A stretch of DNA of 33,671 nt from Roseivivax marinus. Its GTDB lineage: Bacteria; Pseudomonadota; Alphaproteobacteria; Rhodobacterales; Rhodobacteraceae. Position numbers and translations under genes: made by a program. Below, piece by piece: positions 16,317-24,626 of this stretch. Positions within the stretch are counted from its first letter, which is position 1; every line of letters begins with the position of its first letter. Below the pieces are notes generated by a model. The model was not told the origin of the DNA and ran no database searches. It worked only from the letters and a program-made list of their open reading frames with translations. The stretch is taken from NCBI RefSeq assembly GCF_900109705.1, contig NZ_FOAI01000022.1, positions 1-33,671 of the forward strand, written 5' to 3'.

Positions 16317-16354
16317 GCCGGGCGGAGACTACTTCTATTCCGCCCGGCACTTTT
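16317..16354 (+). terminator. Rho-independent terminator of RTX2
   Basis: gccgggcgga (16317-16326) and tccgcccggc (16339-16348) form a perfect 10-bp stem with a 12-base loop, followed by acttttaaa, 18 bases after the RTX2 stop. Confidence 0.85.
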
Positions 16355-16529
16355 AAACGAAAATTCTCATGAAATTCCGAGTCCTTCAGTCGTGCACCAA
16401 ATTGCGAACAGCTATTAGATGACATTATGCTTCGGCATTCGTTTGCCGAAAATGCCAGCATGATGGGCTGGTCGCTGAAATTGGAGAACCTCGGAAGAAC
16501 GGCACATCCTGGCAGGGAGATTTTGGATC

Positions 16530-16853
16530 ATGCGCCCCAGCAAGTTCTCGGATGCTCAGAAGATCGCGATCTTGCAGGAGGCACAAGATGGAGAGCCGGT
16601 CCGCAATCTCTGTGAGCGCATCGGGATCAGCCAGGCCACGTTTTATAACTGGAAAAAGAGACTTGGAAACCAGGACGTTTCCGATATTCCTCCTGAAGTT
16701 CTTAGAATCCGTGTTCTGGAACAAGAAAACGCGCGACTCAGGCATCTGGTTGCCGATCTAAGCCTCGAGAAAGAAGAGCTTGCTGAAATCATAAAAAAAA
16801 ACTGCATCGGCCTATGGAGTCGGAAGTCAAATCTGACGATGGCTGCACAATAG
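16530..16853 (+). pseudogene. IS3-family OrfA remnant (helix-turn-helix transposase subunit)
   Basis: A 107-residue frame starting MRPSKFSDAQKIAILQEAQD with the helix-turn-helix segment VRNLCERIGISQATFYNWKK and a leucine-rich coiled region ENARLRHLVADLSLEKEELA. This is OrfA of an IS3-type element (IS3/IS911 class). A ribosome-binding site (ggga, 10 bases ahead) is intact, so the protein could still be made. The last 17 residues (CIGLWSRKSNLTMAAQ) do not look native and no orfB follows, so the element is truncated. A stand-alone OrfA could still bind the ends of relatives. Confidence 0.7.
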
Positions 16854-17082
16854 AATCTTCGGAAAGGCGATCCGGTTGCGGTTCCTGACTTTATATTTTC
16901 CTCAAGATTCGTCTAAGTTGGCGAGTGGTCCCGCCCCGAAAGCTGGACCAGATCGGCTTTGAAATTCCGCGGTCTTCTTGAATCGGACTTCCAGTTTCAA
17001 TCGCATCAGCATGGCCGGCCCCTCGCGCTTCGTGTTGCCGGTGCCGATGAGACAGCACTTGCCATCCTGCGCATAAGGGACC

Positions 17083-17569
17083 AACACAGTGGTATGCGCA
17101 CATCATCAGGCGGCGGGCTCAAAAAGGAGACTCCGCGACCGGGTCTCGGCCGTTCTTGGGGTCGCTTCACGACCAAGATCCACCTCCTCGTCAACGCGCT
17201 CGGCCTGCCAATGAGGACGGAGATCACACCGGGCCAAACATCGGACTATCTCGGCTTTGATCTGGTGATGGCCGACAATCTGCCTGCACCGAGCGTCTTG
17301 CTCGCCGACCGGGGATAGGACGCGGACGGCACTCGTAGAACCATAGAGCAGCGCGATGCCTTGCCAGTGATCCCAATGCGGAAGTCCGCAAGAGGCGCGT
17401 CGGCGTGGATCGCTCCCTCTATACGCTGCGCAATCTGGTCGAACGCTGCTTCAACAAGCTCAAGAATACCCGCCGGGTCGCCACCCGCTACGACAAGACT
17501 GCGGAGAGCTTCCTGAGCTTCATCGACATCACGTCGGTCCAGCTTTGGCTCCACCATTTGTCACCATGA
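17083..17569 (+). pseudogene. IS5-family (IS427-like) transposase remnant, frameshifted
   Basis: Pieces in different frames can be joined. One is VVCAHHQAAGSKRRL near 17090 (the DST.VRAHHQAAG motif with its aspartate region altered). Another is LGRSWGRFTTKIHLLVNALG with TPGQTSDY from 17150, ending at a stop where ADRGYD is expected (17317-17319). The last is YTLRNLVERCFNKLKNTRRV with RYDKTAESFL to 17569. At least two frameshifts and one stop inactivate it. The right end, ATTTGTCACCATGACC, reaches 17571 before TA, matching the element at the window start. No left inverted repeat was found; 16854-17082 has no assignable content. Confidence 0.75.
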
Positions 17570-17656
17570 CCTAGAAAAGCTGCCAGCGTGAGCGTAAGCT
17601 CAGCTAAGTTTTTTGCTGTATCAATCTGGCTCGCAAGGCTCCTAGGAGAACCGAAG

Positions 17657-18316
17657 GTGGCGTCAACAGACCTCAACAAGCTGACCGAAGAAACCTTGAA
17701 GGTTTCCCAGCGGTGGGTGGACACTCCGTACTACAATGCCGTGGAGGCCACCGCGCAGAGGCAATGGACGAGTCTTATAGAGCCGTTCCTGGAAGATGCT
17801 TCGATCGACATGACGCATGTTCTGGAGCTTGCCGTCGGGCATGGCCGGATGACTCAGATTCTACTTGAGCGTTCCAAGCGTGTGACGGGAGTGGATGTTC
17901 TTCAGGAAAACATTGATTTTTGTGCAGAGAGATTTGGACAGATCGATAATCTGACCCTCTTGAAAAACGACGGTGTGTCATTGGAAGAAATTGACGATGA
18001 CACTGTCACGTTCGTCTTCTGTTTCGACTCAATGATCCACTTCGATAGCGACGTGGTTCGGAACTACCTCAGGGAATTCAAGAGGATCATGGCCTCAGGC
18101 GCGATGGCTTTTCTTCACCATTCAAATCTCTCACAGAACCCCGGTGGAGATTTTCAGAGAAACGCGCATGCGCGAAACTTCATGTCGACGCAGCTCTTTT
18201 CCCACTACGCCCAGAAGGAGGGCTTAGAGGTGATGAAGCAAGTTGTCATCGACTGGGGGAATGGAGACAAGAAAGTCGAAAACCTTGATGGTCTTGCGCT
18301 CCTACGATGCCCGTGA
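17657..18316 (+). CDS. Class I SAM-dependent methyltransferase
   Basis: A 219-residue Rossmann-fold methyltransferase. Motif I is LELAVGHGRMTQILLE, followed by the acidic end of strand two in VTGVDVLQENIDFC; VTFVFCFDSMIHF is the motif around strand four and FKRIMASGAMAFLHHS the strand-five region. The GTG at 17657 is preferred because AGGAG lies 7 bases ahead; the open frame extends up to 17588, right next to the IS end, without a ribosome-binding site. The substrate cannot be read from the sequence. It is convergent with a sulfotransferase 12 bases away and close to a large glycan operon, so a role in sugar or small-metabolite methylation is possible. Both genes sit just inside an IS relic, which suggests they moved in together. 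Confidence 0.85.
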   Translation: MASTDLNKLTEETLKVSQRWVDTPYYNAVEATAQRQWTSLIEPFLEDASIDMTHVLELAVGHGRMTQILLERSKRVTGVDVLQENIDFCAERFGQIDNLTLLKNDGVSLEEIDDDTVTFVFCFDSMIHFDSDVVRNYLREFKRIMASGAMAFLHHSNLSQNPGGDFQRNAHARNFMSTQLFSHYAQKEGLEVMKQVVIDWGNGDKKVENLDGLALLRCP

Positions 18317-18328
18317 GGTGTATCTGAG

Positions 18329-19090
18329 TCAGTTCGGCGCGGCGTGCTTGAAATTCTTCTTCGCCGCGTCTCGCAGAAATCGCTCGCGCCACTCGCTGTT
18401 GCGGCTATTTCCGACCTTGACCATCTTCCGCGGCGTTTTCGGAACCGGTGTAGCGACACCGGCCAGCTCTGCGAACGTATCGAGATGGCTCATCGTGTCG
18501 TCAAGGATGACATCCTCGTAGGTCAGCTTCAGTGGAGATATCCCCTGGCTCTCAAAGAATCTTTGCCACACCAGGTTTTCCAACGTGATTGCCGTGACAT
18601 GGCTCAAAATGGCGTCGTACTGATACACGGCGTTCTTGTTGTAGTTCGGGTTGTAGCCGCGCATCATGTTCCCCGAAAAGTGGGCGTCTTCGGGCTTGGC
18701 CGTAGCATGGTTAATCCCGGTCTGCTGCGCCATGATCCGGCTGATCGCCTGTGAGACGACATCGTTGCGCCTTAGCCAGACCCAGCGGGCCTGCGGAAAG
18801 GCTGTCGCGACATGGGCAAATTCTCCCTCCCGATCCGCCTTGAGAAAAGTCGCAAGGCAGCGATCGACGGGATCGAGTTGGTTTGCCATGATCTTGATCG
18901 CGGAGACGCCGTTGTCGCCGGTTGCACGGCTCTGAACCGATGTCAGGTGTTCTTCCCAGTTTAGATCGGTCTTGCCTGGATCCCACGGGATGAACCATTC
19001 TTCCGGCTGACCGAGAACGCCTGTGTTTCGCATGTCCTCAATGACAAGGGTCGAGCCGCAGCGCTGCGTTGCGCACAAGATGATGTCCAC
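18329..19090 (-). CDS. Stf0-like sulfotransferase
   Basis: A 253-residue sulfotransferase. The N-terminal IILCATQRCGSTLVIEDMRN is the 5'-phosphosulfate-binding loop as found in Stf0 (trehalose 2-sulfotransferase) proteins, followed by LGQPEEWF. ARWVWLRRNDVVSQAISRI, about two-fifths along, is the 3'-phosphate-binding segment with arginine and serine. It would transfer sulfate from PAPS to a hydroxyl of a sugar or glycolipid. The frame is open to a TTG at 19144, but GTG 19090 has GGAGG directly upstream and gives the typical start next to the phosphate loop. It ends 12 bases from the convergent methyltransferase. The acceptor is unknown; the C-terminus (EWRERFLRDAAKKNFKHAAPN) is complete. Confidence 0.87.
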   Translation of the reverse strand: MDIILCATQRCGSTLVIEDMRNTGVLGQPEEWFIPWDPGKTDLNWEEHLTSVQSRATGDNGVSAIKIMANQLDPVDRCLATFLKADREGEFAHVATAFPQARWVWLRRNDVVSQAISRIMAQQTGINHATAKPEDAHFSGNMMRGYNPNYNKNAVYQYDAILSHVTAITLENLVWQRFFESQGISPLKLTYEDVILDDTMSHLDTFAELAGVATPVPKTPRKMVKVGNSRNSEWRERFLRDAAKKNFKHAAPN

Positions 19091-19192
19091 GAGCCCTCCA
19101 GGCTGCTTTTTTGCGACAATGTGGGAGCGCGCGCGCGAGTGCAAGATGACGATGATCGCCTACCTCGGCCCCTCGGGGTCAAGGAGCGAAAA

Positions 19193-19219
19193 CGGAGGGA
19201 GTCTCATTGAGGCTCCCTC
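19193..19219. other. Hairpin in the Stf0/RTX3 intergenic region
   Basis: ggagggag (19193-19200) pairs with ctccctcc (19212-19219). On the minus strand it is followed by gttttcg, giving weak terminator character. It lies upstream of the sulfotransferase and might insulate it from transcription in the RTX3 leader. Confidence 0.4.
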
Positions 19220-19575
19220 CGGATCTTGTCGAGGTACGAGGCTGGATCGAGCGCCTCTTGATCCAAGCGGCGATCTCACAACGGAAATCTAGTTTTTAGA
19301 ATTGTTGGTGTCAATGCGTAGCTGCCGTGCCTGCCGAAGTTCGTCGTCAAGGTGAAACTTGGCTAACGTAGGGTGATGTAAAATACAATGTTGCCGAAGT
19401 GGCACGCCTTCTCGCGCTCGCTTTTCGCGTGCATGGGTTTCTGGAAAAGATAATTGACACTATTCAAGTCAGGCCGCTAGGTGTTCTCGCGGTATTGCGC
19501 ATGATCTTCCGGGCGCAGTGAGGCTGGGTTTCCGGAGCGCGAACACGCAGAGATCTTATCGAGGAAACGAAAGAC

Positions 19576-21192
19576 ATGGCTAACATTACTCTTCCCGTTG
19601 ACACCGGTGCTACCGGGACTGCGGCTGCTGACATCTTCAATGTTCCCTTCGGAGCCGCCACGGTTGACGGTGCGGCTGGCGTCGATATCGTGAACATTCT
19701 TGATGAGAACGGGCTTATTTCGATCCCGGCTGGCTTCACTGTCGAAGGCGCGTTCAATGGTGGCGTGTACACGGTGACCGCAGGAGATCTGACCCTGCAG
19801 AACTTCGAAGTGGGCAATGTGGCCAACGGCACGCTCACATCCACCGCGACAACGGCCGCCCCCAACTACCTTCAGCTGGGAGACGTCGCCGTCGGTGACC
19901 TCCTGACGCAGAGTGGTGATACCATCAGGGTCGCTGATGCATCCGATGTTATGGCGTGGACCGGTTCGCAGCTCATTACGCTGAACGAAGACTTCACGAT
20001 TTCTTCGGTGAATGGTGTTGAAGCAGAAGAGTCCTTTGAACTCGACGGCCTGGGTACGGTCGCTCTTGTTAATAGTGACCAATCTCTTGATTTCACTGCG
20101 TTCGAATCGTTCCTGGGCACGTTGGGCTGGGGAAATCGCGCCGTTGTTGAACTCGATGTCGAGTTCGAAAACGATGACGACACGGTTTCCTTCACGGAGA
20201 CCTTCTCGGTTACCGTCGAAGGTGGCGCGACTGAAGGTGCCGACTTCTTCAACACGTCGAACACCGAAGACGACGACAGCGATGGCGATTTCCTCAACGG
20301 TCTTGGCGGCGATGACGTCGTTCTGGGCGACGAAGGTGACGACTTCATCTACGGCGGTGCCGGAAACGATGAGATCTACGCTGGTGCGAAGGACGCCGCC
20401 GGTGTCGTAAACGAAGATGCCGGAAACGACGAATTTGCCGGTGGTTCTGGTGACGACACGATCGCTGGTGGTGAAGGTGACGACCTGCTGATCGGTGATG
20501 ATTACGCGGCTGTTTCCGGTGGAGAGTTCAACGCTCAAGGCAATGGTGCTGACATCATCTTCGGCGGCGACGGTGACGACGATATCTACACTGGATCGCT
20601 TAATGGTATCACTCACACCGGCAACGGTGACGACGAAGCCTACGGCGGCGCCGGTGAGGACGAAATCTTCGGCGACAATGGCGACGATACTCTCGGCGGT
20701 GGCGACGGCGACGATGACATCCTCGGCGGTGGCGGCGACGATGAAATCTATGGTGGTCAAGACGATGGTGACGACGACATCGAAGGTGGGAACGGCGACG
20801 ATCTGATCTTTGGTGGCGCTGGAGACGATGACCTCGAAGGCGGCAACGACGACGATACCATTTTCAACGGCGCTGGAGACGATGAAGTCGCTGGTGGTTC
20901 CGGCCAGGATACAATCTGGGGCGGTGCCGGGGACGATCTTCTCGCAGGAGACGGCGACGAAGATACTTTCGCATTCGTTGCTGGAAATGGCGCTGATACC
21001 ATCAGCGACTTCGATGCATCCGAGGATATTCTCGACCTGTCGAATGTCGCGGGTATCAACGCCGACAACATCGGTGACTTCGCGGCCGAAGTGGATAACG
21101 AACTCGTCATCTACTACACGGACGAAGACAGCGTGACGCTTCAGAACGTTGGCCTCGACGATCTCGACAACGTCAACTTCACTTTCGGCTGA
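19576..21192 (+). CDS. RTX calcium-binding protein 3, type I secreted
   Basis: A 538-residue acidic protein. Residues 1-225 are a non-repeat domain rich in T, V and G with beta-strand periodicity (MANITLPVDTGATGTAAADI; GFTVEGAFNGGVYTVTAGDL), similar in style to surface or S-layer-like domains. About 238-480 are RTX nonapeptides (FLNGLGGDDVVLGDEGDDFI). About 485-538 is the C-terminal secretion region ending VGLDDLDNVNFTFG, similar to the end of RTX1. AGGAAA lies 7 bases before ATG. A ttgaca box (19454-19459) with a weak ctaggt 17 bases on is a possible promoter 94 bases upstream. A strong terminator follows. It faces the glycan operon, and its serine/threonine-rich N-terminus could accept O-glycans, which is speculation. 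Confidence 0.88.
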   Translation: MANITLPVDTGATGTAAADIFNVPFGAATVDGAAGVDIVNILDENGLISIPAGFTVEGAFNGGVYTVTAGDLTLQNFEVGNVANGTLTSTATTAAPNYLQLGDVAVGDLLTQSGDTIRVADASDVMAWTGSQLITLNEDFTISSVNGVEAEESFELDGLGTVALVNSDQSLDFTAFESFLGTLGWGNRAVVELDVEFENDDDTVSFTETFSVTVEGGATEGADFFNTSNTEDDDSDGDFLNGLGGDDVVLGDEGDDFIYGGAGNDEIYAGAKDAAGVVNEDAGNDEFAGGSGDDTIAGGEGDDLLIGDDYAAVSGGEFNAQGNGADIIFGGDGDDDIYTGSLNGITHTGNGDDEAYGGAGEDEIFGDNGDDTLGGGDGDDDILGGGGDDEIYGGQDDGDDDIEGGNGDDLIFGGAGDDDLEGGNDDDTIFNGAGDDEVAGGSGQDTIWGGAGDDLLAGDGDEDTFAFVAGNGADTISDFDASEDILDLSNVAGINADNIGDFAAEVDNELVIYYTDEDSVTLQNVGLDDLDNVNFTFG

Positions 21193-21220
21193 TCCTTCGG
21201 GACCGGTACGAGACATCGAA

Positions 21221-21245
21221 AGGGCGCCCCACGGGCGCCCTTTTT
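21221..21245. terminator. Rho-independent terminator between RTX3 and the glycan operon
   Basis: agggcgccc (21221-21229) and gggcgccct (21233-21241) form a 9-bp stem with loop cac and run into TTTTT on the plus strand, 28 bases after RTX3. It lies between convergent transcription units and may also serve the minus-strand operon, although the T-run on that side is shorter. Confidence 0.9.
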
Positions 21246-21267
21246 CGTGTTCGATTATCATCGGTTG

Positions 21268-21936
21268 CTAGTAGCGAGAAAGGCAGACGACGGCCCCCGA
21301 AGACCCGCGCGGATCGTAAGCAAACCCGCGTGCCGCCAAACGGGCGAAGATGTCGGCCAGCGTCTTGCGATCATAGCGCTCCGGGTGCAGCTCCAGCACG
21401 ATGAGACGCAAGCTACTGGGCAAGGAATGGTCGAAGTATCCCGCCTCCGCGCCCTCCACGTCCACCACGAGCACGCTCGGTGCGGTTTCTGCGATCAGCG
21501 CGGGAAGAGACAGCGCAGGCACGCGCACGGCATCAGCCCCGTCCGTCGCATCAAGGCTCGCCGCCCAGTACGCCCTGGGAACATTGAACAGGATATCATC
21601 GGTCTCGGCCCCGGCGGTCACCGCACCATGGAGCAGCCGCACGCCATCGGCATCGTTGGCAGCAAGGTTGGCCCGGATGACGGGTAGCATGGCAGGATTG
21701 GCTTCGACCGTGGTCACGGCCTCTGGGCCCACGGCGCGGGCCGCTACGCAAGCCAGAAGCCCCGCCCCGCCGCCGATCTCGAGTACGGTATCTCCACGAA
21801 TAAGATGGGCGTGAAGCGCGCGCCGCTCCTCGACCTCGTACCAGCCCTTGTCGCACATGCGCGTGATACCGGGGGTGAGCATCTTCTCGGGCAACGCGAA
21901 GGAGAGGCCGTCAATCGTCCAGCATCGAGTGGCCAT
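21268..21936 (-). CDS. FkbM-family SAM methyltransferase
   Basis: A 222-residue methyltransferase of the FkbM family. Motif I is VLEIGGGAGLLACVAA (51-66), the SAM-ribose acid is in VTTVEANPAM (about 74-83), and the family signature VVDVEGAE is at 157-164. FkbM enzymes O-methylate hydroxyls, often on sugars of surface glycans. It is the last gene of the five-gene minus-strand operon, starting 30 bases after the sulfotransferase stop with AAAGGATC upstream of its ATG. Combined with the sulfotransferase it suggests that the glycan is both sulfated and methylated. The acceptor position cannot be read from the sequence. Confidence 0.88.
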   Translation of the reverse strand: MATRCWTIDGLSFALPEKMLTPGITRMCDKGWYEVEERRALHAHLIRGDTVLEIGGGAGLLACVAARAVGPEAVTTVEANPAMLPVIRANLAANDADGVRLLHGAVTAGAETDDILFNVPRAYWAASLDATDGADAVRVPALSLPALIAETAPSVLVVDVEGAEAGYFDHSLPSSLRLIVLELHPERYDRKTLADIFARLAARGFAYDPRGSSGAVVCLSRY

Positions 21937-21966
21937 GCGGGATCCTTTCGCGATCTTGGGCAGCGC

Positions 21967-22689
21967 TCAGCCGCTCTGCAAATGGGTCAACCGGTGCCCG
22001 AGAACATCCTGGACGAGCCCAGCGTCGAAGGGCTCTCCGAGAAAGTCGAAAAGCGGGCGCCATCTCTCCGGTCCGCGGGTGTAATCATTGTAGTGCAATT
22101 TCAGGCAGCGATCGGGATGATCCGCGATGTACTTCTCGAAGAGGGCCTCGGCGGTCTCGAGCTGGCGAGCGACAACCTGGGGGTTCATCCATTTCCACCA
22201 GCCCGATTGCGCCACCTGGTCGTGTTGCCGAGTGTTGAAGATGAAGCGGGTACGCGGAAAGAACCGGGTCAGGAAATCGAGGATGACGGGAAAGAGCGCG
22301 GGATCGGAATGCCAGCGGATCTCCTTGCAGCCGATCACCCGGGTCTCCTCGCTCGGGCGGAGTATGGTCTGAAGGTAGCTTTCGGCGAGTGAAGCCCCCA
22401 GCATGTCTGGATCAATCGCTTCGAAGCCGTACCATGGATCGCTGGGGTCGGACGTCTTACCTGTCGAGAGCATCTTGTCGCGCTGAGATGAATGCTGAAG
22501 CGTGCTCCAGGCCCGTGCAAGCGGCGCGACGAGGTTCTCGTTCTCTCCGCGAATTGTATACCCCGGCAAGGCGTTCAGCAGGTTCTGGACAAGGGTCGAG
22601 CCGGACCGGCCATAGGTGATGATGAAGACGCTGCTCTCGAGCCGAGGATAGAGCTCTTCGATGGTTCTAGGATTGCTTTTCAGAACCAT
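21967..22689 (-). CDS. Sulfotransferase (PAPS-dependent)
   Basis: A 240-residue sulfotransferase with the phosphosulfate loop ITYGRSGSTLVQNLLNALPG at residues 24-43 and the 3'-phosphate segment TRFIFNTRQHDQVAQSGWW around 145-165, in which the usual serine of 'R.P....S' is present as QSG. A sequence WHSDPALFPVILDFLTRFFP separates them. It belongs to the Sulfotransfer_3 type rather than the Stf0 type encoded at 18329-19090. The ATG lies inside the end of the preceding glycosyltransferase gene (10-base overlap, ATGGTTCTGA), so translation is coupled. Sulfation of the glycan made by the upstream glycosyltransferases is the simplest role. Confidence 0.87.
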   Translation of the reverse strand: MVLKSNPRTIEELYPRLESSVFIITYGRSGSTLVQNLLNALPGYTIRGENENLVAPLARAWSTLQHSSQRDKMLSTGKTSDPSDPWYGFEAIDPDMLGASLAESYLQTILRPSEETRVIGCKEIRWHSDPALFPVILDFLTRFFPRTRFIFNTRQHDQVAQSGWWKWMNPQVVARQLETAEALFEKYIADHPDRCLKLHYNDYTRGPERWRPLFDFLGEPFDAGLVQDVLGHRLTHLQSG

Positions 22690-24626
22690 GGGCTCACCTC
22701 GATCTTGGTGCCGGGAACGCCGCGGGTGTGCAGATATGTTGCGAGTTTCGGAGTCGCCGCAAAAATGCGCTCATACGCATGCTCGTAGGCCAGGGCGTGA
22801 ACAATGTTCGATGCATCGGACAGGCGCTCATCATCGGGGGGCGACAGGTGAAGATAGGTCCGTACGCCGAGCCGCCGCAGAGGCCCCATCAGGCGATGCC
22901 CTCCGAGGCAATCGAGATTGTGAATCTCGTCGAGCCAGAAGAGCATGGCCAGCGCCGCTGCTCCGGCCTCTGGCACACCTGGAGCCCGTAGGGGCACGTT
23001 CTCGTAGTGGAGGTTCTGGGGGTCTCGCGCATCGAGCCGACCATCACAAAGCAAGGCCAAGCTATCGATTGATCGATAATCCACCTGACTGACCATCGCC
23101 CCGGGGACAAACAGGTGAAGACCCGCGCCTTGGGACCGTTTGGGCTGGAACGCCTCGACGACGTTATGGAGACCGTCTTTCTGGCCCAGTGTGAGAATGC
23201 CTATCTCGTCTGTTCGCTCCGATGGCAGGCGCGGAGCTACCGGCTGACCTGAAAAGCTCTTACGCAGGATGGTATGTTCACGGCCTCGAAGCGCGATAGA
23301 TGGCTGACGCCAGGTCCAGCGGCGAAGGCCCGCGGCACGGAACCGCGAGCCATGAAGACAAGCCAGCGCCTTGCTAAGTCCTTTAGCCGCGGGACCCACG
23401 CGGACCGGAAGATCCACACGAACCGCATGACAGTTTGCCGGTGATGTTTCGGCGGTTTCCCTTGCGGGATCTGAGACGCAATCCTCGTTCAGCAGAGCCT
23501 CGAGGCGCTTGTGACCGATCATCCAGGCCACGGCCTGGCGACGCCGGTGAGGCGTATCCGCCACCTCGGTCTGGATTGCCAGACCCGTGGCCCTGATGCC
23601 GGGACCCAAGGTTAAATACCCCAGATCATCTTGCGCAGCGGTGTGTTCGAGCCTCCAGAGCATCCAGTGCAGAAGGCCCTTGGCCTGCATCGCGTCTTCA
23701 AGATCAGGAGACAGAACAACAAGATAGGGCGGCACTCGGTATCGCATCGGGGTTGTCCGGCTTCGCCAGTAGAGCGCGGCGTAAGCCTCGAGCGACATTT
23801 CCTCGCCGAGGTGTTCCGGATCCGTGGTGAGACGTACGCGGCCTTCTTCGGGTGCTACGAGCGCATAGCGAGGAGCCTCACTTTGTTCGAGGACTACCTG
23901 AGTGCGGGGGGAATACAGATCCTCATGAGCTTGCCGGACGGTTCCGGCGAGAAAGGCCACGTTGCGGTCGGCATCAGCCAACATGCTTTCCGGGCGCTTG
24001 CGGTAGAAGAAGCCGAAATCCTCAAGGTTGATGCCTGAAAAACCCGCATCTCCGGCCGACAGGAAAAAGTGCCAGTCTTCGAAGCCCTGAGTGAAGGTTT
24101 CATCAAACATCACGCCTTGTTCGAACACCTCTCGCCGGATCAGGCTACCAGCTTCCGAGATATTCATCTGGCTATGGATCAGGCGGGAATAGCGCCCACT
24201 GTAGTCGCAGCGGGCCTTGATGCCGAACATGTCGATGCTGGGGTATACCCATCCGGCTTCGGGATGCGCCTCGAGCGCCTGCATGGCGCGGGCCATGGCC
24301 CCGGGCCGCAGGCGGTTGTCGGCATCAAGCATGAATAACGCTTCGACAGAGGGAAAATGCGCGAGCACATGTCGGATCCCGAAATTCCTTGCCGAGCTCA
24401 AGCCACCATTTGGTTTTCGAAGATAGGTCAGGTGATCCTTGTGCGCGGCTGCCAAGGTCGAGATCACAAAATCCGTTTCAGGGTTCGGGCACCCGTCGTT
24501 GACGACGAGAACATGGATTCCGAACGAGGCCTGCTGCGACAGAGCTGCACAGAGCGCTTCGGAGACCAGCACGGAATGGCCGTAGACCGGCACAATGATG
24601 GCAAGACGTGGAGACGCGCGATGCAT
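22680..24626 (-). CDS. GT2 glycosyltransferase with truncated second glycosyltransferase domain
   Basis: A 648-residue cytoplasmic protein. Residues 8-260 are a GT-A family 2 domain: AIIVPVYGHS (9-18), VVNDGCPNPE (41-50), KPNGGLSSARNFGI (71-84), the DAD metal site (101-103) and the acceptor-side GFEDWHF (181-187). Residues 260-430 have no clear match. About 430-648 resemble the N-terminal Rossmann half of a GT-B enzyme (GHRLMGPLRRLGVRTYLHLS; ERIFAATPKLATYLHTRGVP). The protein stops at IEVSPWF, where GT-B proteins normally enter the nucleotide-sugar-binding half, so the second domain seems cut. Start: the ATG at 24626 overlaps the upstream stop (TGATG); an earlier in-frame ATG at 24662 lies inside the previous gene and is less likely. 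Donor and acceptor sugars are unknown. Confidence 0.87.
   Translation of the reverse strand: MHRASPRLAIIVPVYGHSVLVSEALCAALSQQASFGIHVLVVNDGCPNPETDFVISTLAAAHKDHLTYLRKPNGGLSSARNFGIRHVLAHFPSVEALFMLDADNRLRPGAMARAMQALEAHPEAGWVYPSIDMFGIKARCDYSGRYSRLIHSQMNISEAGSLIRREVFEQGVMFDETFTQGFEDWHFFLSAGDAGFSGINLEDFGFFYRKRPESMLADADRNVAFLAGTVRQAHEDLYSPRTQVVLEQSEAPRYALVAPEEGRVRLTTDPEHLGEEMSLEAYAALYWRSRTTPMRYRVPPYLVVLSPDLEDAMQAKGLLHWMLWRLEHTAAQDDLGYLTLGPGIRATGLAIQTEVADTPHRRRQAVAWMIGHKRLEALLNEDCVSDPARETAETSPANCHAVRVDLPVRVGPAAKGLSKALACLHGSRFRAAGLRRWTWRQPSIALRGREHTILRKSFSGQPVAPRLPSERTDEIGILTLGQKDGLHNVVEAFQPKRSQGAGLHLFVPGAMVSQVDYRSIDSLALLCDGRLDARDPQNLHYENVPLRAPGVPEAGAAALAMLFWLDEIHNLDCLGGHRLMGPLRRLGVRTYLHLSPPDDERLSDASNIVHALAYEHAYERIFAATPKLATYLHTRGVPGTKIEVSPWF

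Noticed and set aside
14866-16461. Very long antisense frames opposite the RTX genes (also 11997-13484 and 19477-21261)
   Set aside because: The opposite strand of GGxGxD repeats gives monotonous V/I/A-rich frames; the sense strands have ribosome-binding sites, terminators and known repeats.
16902-17087. A 61-codon minus-strand frame beside the IS5 relic
   Set aside because: No family recognised and no translation signal; probably chance or unidentifiable IS debris.
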